Assembly: GCA_964437445.1 (NCBI GenBank)
Contig: CAYTGR010000019.1
Coordinates: forward strand, 11,016 to 75,015
DNA from: CAYTGR01 sp964437445
GTDB lineage: Bacteria > Chloroflexota > Anaerolineae > B4-G1 > SLSP01
Length of the DNA: 64,000 nucleotides
Direction of reading: 5' to 3'
The notes beneath the pieces are model-generated. The model was not told the DNA's origin, searched no databases, and saw only the letters and a program-made list of their open reading frames with translations. This document shows, one piece after another, positions 59,010 to 64,000 of the stretch. The position numbers were made by a program, and so were the translations under genes. Positions within the stretch are counted from its first letter, which is position 1. Each line of letters starts with the position of its first letter.

Positions 59010-62000
59010 GCTAAGCCGATTTTCGGCGTTTTGTATTCTCGCGTGTAGGTGATGCGCTGCGTGCCCGAAATCTCCACCCGCAGGACCATATTCCCGTTGG
59101 GGTCATACGCCGCGCGAAAGCCTGTCGTGGTGCTCACCACTGCAAACGGCGCCACACACGCCGCCATCGGCGGGCTCTCCGGCCCGAAGCCCCTCATCAC
59201 CAGTGGAAAATACACCCGACGCGGCAGCGTCGGCGGAAGGGTGGACGCGATAGACGGCGGCGGACAGCCGTAGGTGTACGTCTGGAGTGCGCCGCCGATA
59301 GTGCGCGTGATGAGGTTCCCCATCCGGTCATAGCCATACGTCTCGTTGTATTGCCCGTTGCCCGCACCGTTCGTCCGCGCCCACACCAGCCGATCCCGCG
59401 CATCGTACCCGAAGGTCTGCACCTGGCCCGCGTTCACCGTGTCGGTGATGGCGACGATGTTCCCCACCCGGTCGTAGCCGTAGCGCAGGTCCAGCAGGGC
59501 GCCGCTCACCGCCAACTGCGTCAGCCGGAAATTCTGCGGGTGGTAGGCATAGGTCGTGACCCGTCCGTTCCCCCACACCTGCTGCAACGGCTGCCCCACG
59601 GCGTTGTACGTCGCGCCGGTCAGGTACGCGCTCTGCCCACCCACCGCCGTCGGCAGGCCGCGCAGGTTATAGGTCGTCGTCACGATTTCGCCGTCGGGGT
59701 AGACCTGCCGCACGGCACGCCCCGCCGCATCATATCCCCAGGCGGTGGTGAATGTCCCAATGCCGCCGAGCGTGCGCGTCTCCGTCAGCACCCGGCCTCG
59801 CGCATCATACTGCCAGGCCGTGACCCCCGTCGCGTCCGTCATCCCCGTCCGCCGCCCGATACCGTTGACACCCTGGTCGTAGCCGTAGGCCACCGCATAC
59901 GCCCCGCCCGGACAGGTCAGCCCGTCCAGGTTGACGACGCCCGAATGGTAGGTCTTACCAATAAGCCGCTTCAGCGCATCGTAGGTGAAGCAAATCGCCT
60001 GCCCCCGCGCGTCTCGCTGCTTCACCAGATTCCCCGCCGCGTCGTACCGATACTCCCAACGCCCCATACTCGGATCGTCCATTGCGGTCTTGCGACCCAG
60101 AGGGTCGTACCACATCCGCGTGACGTTCCCCAGCTCATCCCGCACGGCCACCAGATTTCCCGCCGCGTCGTACCAGTACCGCGTCTCCGCCGGGTTGGCT
60201 GCGTCCCACGTCGGTTGGCTGTAGGTGACATAGTATTCCCGCACCACGATTAGCCGCCCCAGCCCGTCCTTTTCGTACTCCGTCTGATGGCCGTTGGCGT
60301 CCAGCACCATCTCCCGCCAGTCCAGGTAGGCGTGGGTGGTCGTCGCACCATCGGGAGCAATGACCTGCTCTACCCGTCCCAGGCCGTCGTAGCGAGTGAT
60401 GGTTTTTGGACGACTCCAGTTGGGCGTGATATACGTCCCTCCGGCCGATGCGACGGTATACGGCAGCGTCACCGTCACCGCCCGCCCCAGCGCATCGTAC
60501 GCCGTGTCCTGCACCACCAGCCAGCCGTTTTCCGCCGCCGTCTGGGTCTGAATCGCCCGCCCCAGCCCGTCGTAGAAGGTCCAGGACCGTTGATAGGTGG
60601 GCGTGGCATTGTACGGGTCAACGCGCGTCTCGCTTGTGATCACCCACGGCGCAGAAAGGACATTGCCCGTGGGGTAGGCGTAGCGCACCGCCGGGACACT
60701 CTCGCCCGGATAGGTCACCCCAGTCAGCCGCCCGAAGGAATCGTAGGTGTAGCGGGTCGGAGTATTGTTGGCGTCGGTGATGACCGTGGGGACACTCAAG
60801 CGCAGGTCCCACTGCATCCGCGTCGTCTGCGTCAGCGCGTTGGTCGTGGAAATGGGGTACTGTTGGTAGACCAGGTCGTAGCCGCTGCGCGTCACCTGTC
60901 CCAGCGCATCGGTCACCACCGTCGGATTGCCCCAGGCGTCGTACTGCGTCGTCGTCGTGACCCAACCCCAGCCCGCCAGGCCGCTCGTCACCGCCGTCAC
61001 GCTTCCGGTGATGGGCGCCGTGCCCCACGGCTGGCCATCGTAGGCCGTGCGGGTCTCCCGCACGACCGCACCGTCGCTCCCGATGAGCCGTTCGGTGGAG
61101 ACCCCGTCCACGATCCAGCGATCCGTGTTGTATGCGTACTCCCGCTCCACCGTCGCCTCGTCGCCAGTATGCGTCGCGTCGCCATACTGCACGATGCGGG
61201 CGACGTTGCCGTAAGAATCATAGGCGTAGTCGGTGCGGGTATACGGCCCGCTCCCGCCGTTGGGATACGCGCACACCGCCACCGGCGCCACAAACCGCCG
61301 CCCCCCGCCCAGGTCGCTGATCTGCCACCGGGTGGTCTGCACCGCCAGCGCATTGCCTGCCGCATCGTACTGCACCCGTTTGTACGCTCGCCCTTGCAAG
61401 CCGTTGGCATCGGCCACGTCCCCACCGCAAATACCCGTCACCGTGCTCTGTCCCAGCCCCTGGTGAAACCAGTGATCGCTGTAGGCCACCACCGCCCCGC
61501 TCTCGTCCCGCTGCAACACCCGCACCCGCGGATGACCGCGAAATTCATCGCCGCTCCACGAGCCGTTGTGCGGGGCGTTGTCCCCGGCCGTGCGGTACTC
61601 GTAGACCGTCCACATCACTGCCCCCACCCCGGGATTCGCCTCCACTTCCCGCACCCGGTAGCGATACCAGCACTTGCCCCCTTCGTTCGGACCCATCGTC
61701 TGCCCGTTCTGCGCAAAGGAATAGCCAGGAGGCATATTCAGTGGCGCTGTGTAGTTGAACCCGACGCTCCCGCCGTAGCCGGTGGAGACCCAAACCAGCC
61801 ACGGCTTCCAGCCGCCCAAGTCCCCACCTGTACAGTTGCCGCTGTAGCCCGGCAGACGCAGGTAGCCAAAGGCCATCTGTGGCAGCCGCGTCCCGTCGGC
61901 GGCTACCTCCTGCACCCCCTGCAAGCGCAGCCGCCCGTCCTCGTCATACCCCGCGCTCAACTCGTACCGCCGCACCACCTGCCCCTGCCCATCGCTGCGC

Positions 62001-63898
62001 ACCTCAATCACCTGCAACCGCGCCTTGCTCCAGAAGGTCTGCACCGGCTGGATGCCTGCTGTCTGACTGTCGAACGCCGAGAGATAATCAGTGCGCACAG
62101 TGGTCGTGAAAGAGATGGCGTGCGTGGCGCTCGGCCAACTGTAGGTCACCTGCTCCAAACTCCCGCCCCGCACGTAGCCGCTGTTGGCCATCCAATGCCT
62201 GTAGAACCAGACGCCGTTCTCCTGCACCCAACAATCCGAACCGGAAGAACAGGGATTATAGTCCGAGTAGTAATACTGGTCGTAGTAGCCGTTCGCCGGC
62301 CACGTGAAGCGGAAATTGTTCGGCTCCCGCCGATAGTCCACTCGGATGATGTTGCCGGATGGATCCGCAATATGATCCAGGTTCCAGCGCCAGTTGATGA
62401 TGTCCAGGTCCGGCTCATTGTCACATCCCGCCGACACCATCCACCACGCCGACTCCCGGCTGTCTCCTCCCGCCGTCTCGTCCTGATACCCCAAGCGATA
62501 CTCTGTCCCGTCCGGCGTCGTCACCACCCAGTAATCCCCGCCCCGGTTCTGCGCGCCGCTCGTCACGCGCCGGATGCGCCAGTACCGCTCATCCTCGGTG
62601 CGATATTCGTTGTTCCCAATGGGGATCAACTTGCTGCTCACCCCGTTCAGCACCAGGTGGTACTCGTCGGTGCACCTCGGCACATAGTTGGGGTCCAGGT
62701 CAATCTTGCGCGCAATGTACCCCAGGTCCAGATTCCACCCCAGCCCCACCCACGAGACCTGCGGGTTCACATCCCCGCGCAACTCGTCCACCACCCCGCT
62801 GTGGTACCGCAGGGTCAACGCCGGCACCTGCCCGTTGCGTCCGGGCGGCGTGTCAATCGGCACTTCCCACGTCGCCGCCCCTGTAAACAGGTCTACCTGA
62901 AAATCCCGCACCGTCGGCTGCCACGGCTGTTCGTAATTGCCCGTTTCGGATTGGGTGGAAAGCGCCACGGCAAAGACGCCTGTGCCTTCGGTTTCAGCAG
63001 AGAGAGTTAGCGTTTCTCCCTCTGCGCTGCGCCGGGTGTCCAATGCCTGCCAGCGCCCCGCGTCCTCATCATAGCGAAACAGCGCCGCCAACTGCCAGGA
63101 GACGGAATCCGCCGGCAGTTCCTTCCGCCCAAGCCGCACCCCCACCGCCGAGGGCGCCGGCCCCCGCACCGCAAACGCCCGCCCCAGGCCGTAGGGCAAG
63201 AAGTCCGGAAGTTCCTTCACCTCCTCCCATACCACTTCGGTGGGCTCTTTGACCCTCCCCGCCGGAAAGCGCACCCAAGCCCGACGGTCGGGGGAGACCA
63301 GCAGCCCGCCGACCTCCGGCGTCACCCGCGCCCGCCCCGGCTGCACAATCCACACCTCCGCCGTCGCCGCCGCCCGCATCTCGCCGCCGACGGCCTCAAA
63401 GGTGACCGGCACCGGCGTGTCCACCGGTCCGGCGGCGCGCAAGGCCAGGCTCAGCGTGACGCCTGCACCGGCGGCCAGCACCCTCGCTTCGGCGTCCAGG
63501 CGCTTCTCCCGCGCCTCGTAGGCCCAGCCAGGTTGGTTGGGGATATGATGCAGGGCGTCCGGCAGAACGGCGTGAACGGAGACGCCGGTCAGCGCCGCCC
63601 CGGTGGGATTATCCAGCCTCACGGTGAGGGTGACCACTTCGCCCGGCGCGACGCCCACCGGCTCGGCCCGCACGGTCAGGCCGAGCGTTGGCGCGGGTGG
63701 GGTGGGCAGAGGGCTGGTGAAGGTGGACACCTGAGGTTGCGGCGTCGGGGTGGGCAAGGGAGAAGTGAAAGTCGGTGATTCGGTCGTTGCCGTCTGGCGG
63801 GTGCCGGAAATGGCCGTCGGCCCCGGAACCAGATTGGACAACAAGGACAATACGAGCAGCAATGAGATCTTTTGGGTAAGCGATGTGAGTTGAAGCAT
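59003..63898 (-). CDS. Secreted RHS/YD-repeat core protein (main polymorphic toxin)
   Basis: 1631 aa from ATG 63898, with AGGAGG upstream. A signal peptide (~1-30) and Pro/Thr-rich linker with TFTSPLPTP repeats precede a CARDB/DUF11-like domain (~75-180), a SpvB-like region (~350-900), and long YD-repeat segments (YDALGR, YDAAGNLV, YDRVGN; ~900-1560) that form the shell. Near the end is VYFPLVMRGFGPE, similar to the C-terminal motif of the beta-helix protein. The frame ends at KTPKIGLAW, whereas the expected continuation AENRLSVVTN lies in the -1 frame. Confidence 0.88.
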   Translation of the reverse strand: MLQLTSLTQKISLLLVLSLLSNLVPGPTAISGTRQTATTESPTFTSPLPTPTPQPQVSTFTSPLPTPPAPTLGLTVRAEPVGVAPGEVVTLTVRLDNPTGAALTGVSVHAVLPDALHHIPNQPGWAYEAREKRLDAEARVLAAGAGVTLSLALRAAGPVDTPVPVTFEAVGGEMRAAATAEVWIVQPGRARVTPEVGGLLVSPDRRAWVRFPAGRVKEPTEVVWEEVKELPDFLPYGLGRAFAVRGPAPSAVGVRLGRKELPADSVSWQLAALFRYDEDAGRWQALDTRRSAEGETLTLSAETEGTGVFAVALSTQSETGNYEQPWQPTVRDFQVDLFTGAATWEVPIDTPPGRNGQVPALTLRYHSGVVDELRGDVNPQVSWVGLGWNLDLGYIARKIDLDPNYVPRCTDEYHLVLNGVSSKLIPIGNNEYRTEDERYWRIRRVTSGAQNRGGDYWVVTTPDGTEYRLGYQDETAGGDSRESAWWMVSAGCDNEPDLDIINWRWNLDHIADPSGNIIRVDYRREPNNFRFTWPANGYYDQYYYSDYNPCSSGSDCWVQENGVWFYRHWMANSGYVRGGSLEQVTYSWPSATHAISFTTTVRTDYLSAFDSQTAGIQPVQTFWSKARLQVIEVRSDGQGQVVRRYELSAGYDEDGRLRLQGVQEVAADGTRLPQMAFGYLRLPGYSGNCTGGDLGGWKPWLVWVSTGYGGSVGFNYTAPLNMPPGYSFAQNGQTMGPNEGGKCWYRYRVREVEANPGVGAVMWTVYEYRTAGDNAPHNGSWSGDEFRGHPRVRVLQRDESGAVVAYSDHWFHQGLGQSTVTGICGGDVADANGLQGRAYKRVQYDAAGNALAVQTTRWQISDLGGGRRFVAPVAVCAYPNGGSGPYTRTDYAYDSYGNVARIVQYGDATHTGDEATVEREYAYNTDRWIVDGVSTERLIGSDGAVVRETRTAYDGQPWGTAPITGSVTAVTSGLAGWGWVTTTTQYDAWGNPTVVTDALGQVTRSGYDLVYQQYPISTTNALTQTTRMQWDLRLSVPTVITDANNTPTRYTYDSFGRLTGVTYPGESVPAVRYAYPTGNVLSAPWVITSETRVDPYNATPTYQRSWTFYDGLGRAIQTQTAAENGWLVVQDTAYDALGRAVTVTLPYTVASAGGTYITPNWSRPKTITRYDGLGRVEQVIAPDGATTTHAYLDWREMVLDANGHQTEYEKDGLGRLIVVREYYVTYSQPTWDAANPAETRYWYDAAGNLVAVRDELGNVTRMWYDPLGRKTAMDDPSMGRWEYRYDAAGNLVKQRDARGQAICFTYDALKRLIGKTYHSGVVNLDGLTCPGGAYAVAYGYDQGVNGIGRRTGMTDATGVTAWQYDARGRVLTETRTLGGIGTFTTAWGYDAAGRAVRQVYPDGEIVTTTYNLRGLPTAVGGQSAYLTGATYNAVGQPLQQVWGNGRVTTYAYHPQNFRLTQLAVSGALLDLRYGYDRVGNIVAITDTVNAGQVQTFGYDARDRLVWARTNGAGNGQYNETYGYDRMGNLITRTIGGALQTYTYGCPPPSIASTLPPTLPRRVYFPLVMRGFGPESPPMAACVAPFAVVSTTTGFRAAYDPNGNMVLRVEISGTQRITYTREYKTPKIGLAW

Positions 63899-63912
63899 CT
63901 CTGGCCTCCTGC

Positions 63913-64000
63913 GCCTAACGGAGCAGTTCACCTGCGCGCGCCTGCGGCGTGACCTCCCCCGCGACCTGACCCCTGCCGCACGCGCAACCTTCACCGCGTG
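63913..64000 (-). repeat. attC-like site 5, cut by the window edge
   Basis: On the minus strand it ends CCGTTAGGC (R box, 63919-63913), 15 nt before the RHS start codon. Upstream sequence shares GGGGGAG, ACGCCGC and GCGCAGGTGAA with sites 1 and 3. The left box lies outside the window. Confidence 0.5.

Noticed and set aside
60287..63010. Long plus-strand open frame of 907 codons opposite the RHS gene
   Set aside because: It is the antisense shadow of a GC-rich coding region; composition is Pro/Arg/His-rich with no domain, signal or ribosome-binding site.
38768..64000. Transposase or phage origin for the island
   Set aside because: No transposase, recombinase, terminal inverted repeats or phage structural gene was recognised in the window.

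Overview
The window is about 64 kb of GC-rich bacterial DNA. Its gene families suggest a Chloroflexota genome, probably Anaerolineae or a relative: multi-GAF histidine kinases, a YfhO-type membrane glycosyltransferase, roadblock/V4R signalling proteins, Thr/Pro-rich lipoprotein linkers, and secreted proteins carrying a Y-[IF]-P-L-V-[LM]-R motif. No rRNA, tRNA, CRISPR array or transposase was recognised, so the placement is an inference from gene content.

Positions 1-38.5 kb look like ordinary chromosome. From left to right they hold: a multi-GAF sensor kinase (cut by the window edge) overlapping a UroD-family protein; a membrane protein and a PD40 propeller protein; a ketopantoate-reductase-like protein with a membrane tail, a methyltransferase-like membrane protein and an ABC exporter; a Cache/PAS hybrid kinase; a DUF362 lipoprotein, a small zincin and a P-loop kinase; glycogen phosphorylase; a PspC protein, a zinc-ribbon membrane protein and a DUF4139 coiled-coil protein; fumarase; a response regulator with a Cys-rich tail; a DUF427 protein; an amidohydrolase; a minus-strand cell-surface glycan cluster (polyprenol-phosphate glycosyltransferase, a YfhO-flippase fusion, a coiled-coil protein, GT2, GT39-like); a roadblock/V4R/response-regulator trio; and a TetR regulator.

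Positions 38.7-64 kb look like an accessory island with every gene on the minus strand. It carries a CPBP protease, an AT-richer membrane protein, a secreted right-handed beta-helix protein, a type III-like restriction-modification pair, several small membrane or zinc-ribbon proteins, and an RHS/YD-repeat polymorphic toxin locus. The spacers hold sequences that look like integron attC sites: two homologous sites of about 135 bp, one compact hairpin site, one short degenerate site, and one cut by the right edge. Genes stop inside or start just after them. No integrase is in the window, so this resembles a cluster of attC sites lacking an integrase.

The RHS locus has a long secreted core (63898-59003). 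Its open frame must step -1 to join a toxin tip (59009-57768), which is followed by a candidate immunity gene. Then comes a promoterless, near-identical duplicate of the end of the RHS core joined to a different tip, more possible immunity genes including DUF4259, and a third RHS remnant that ends in an attC-like site. This is the organisation expected of a toxin that swaps tips by recombination.

Other points of interest are a structured 5'-leader repeat found before two unrelated genes, a palindromic operator candidate shared by two genes, octameric repeats that have been translated inside a membrane protein, and palindromic GC-rich inserts within the restriction-modification genes.
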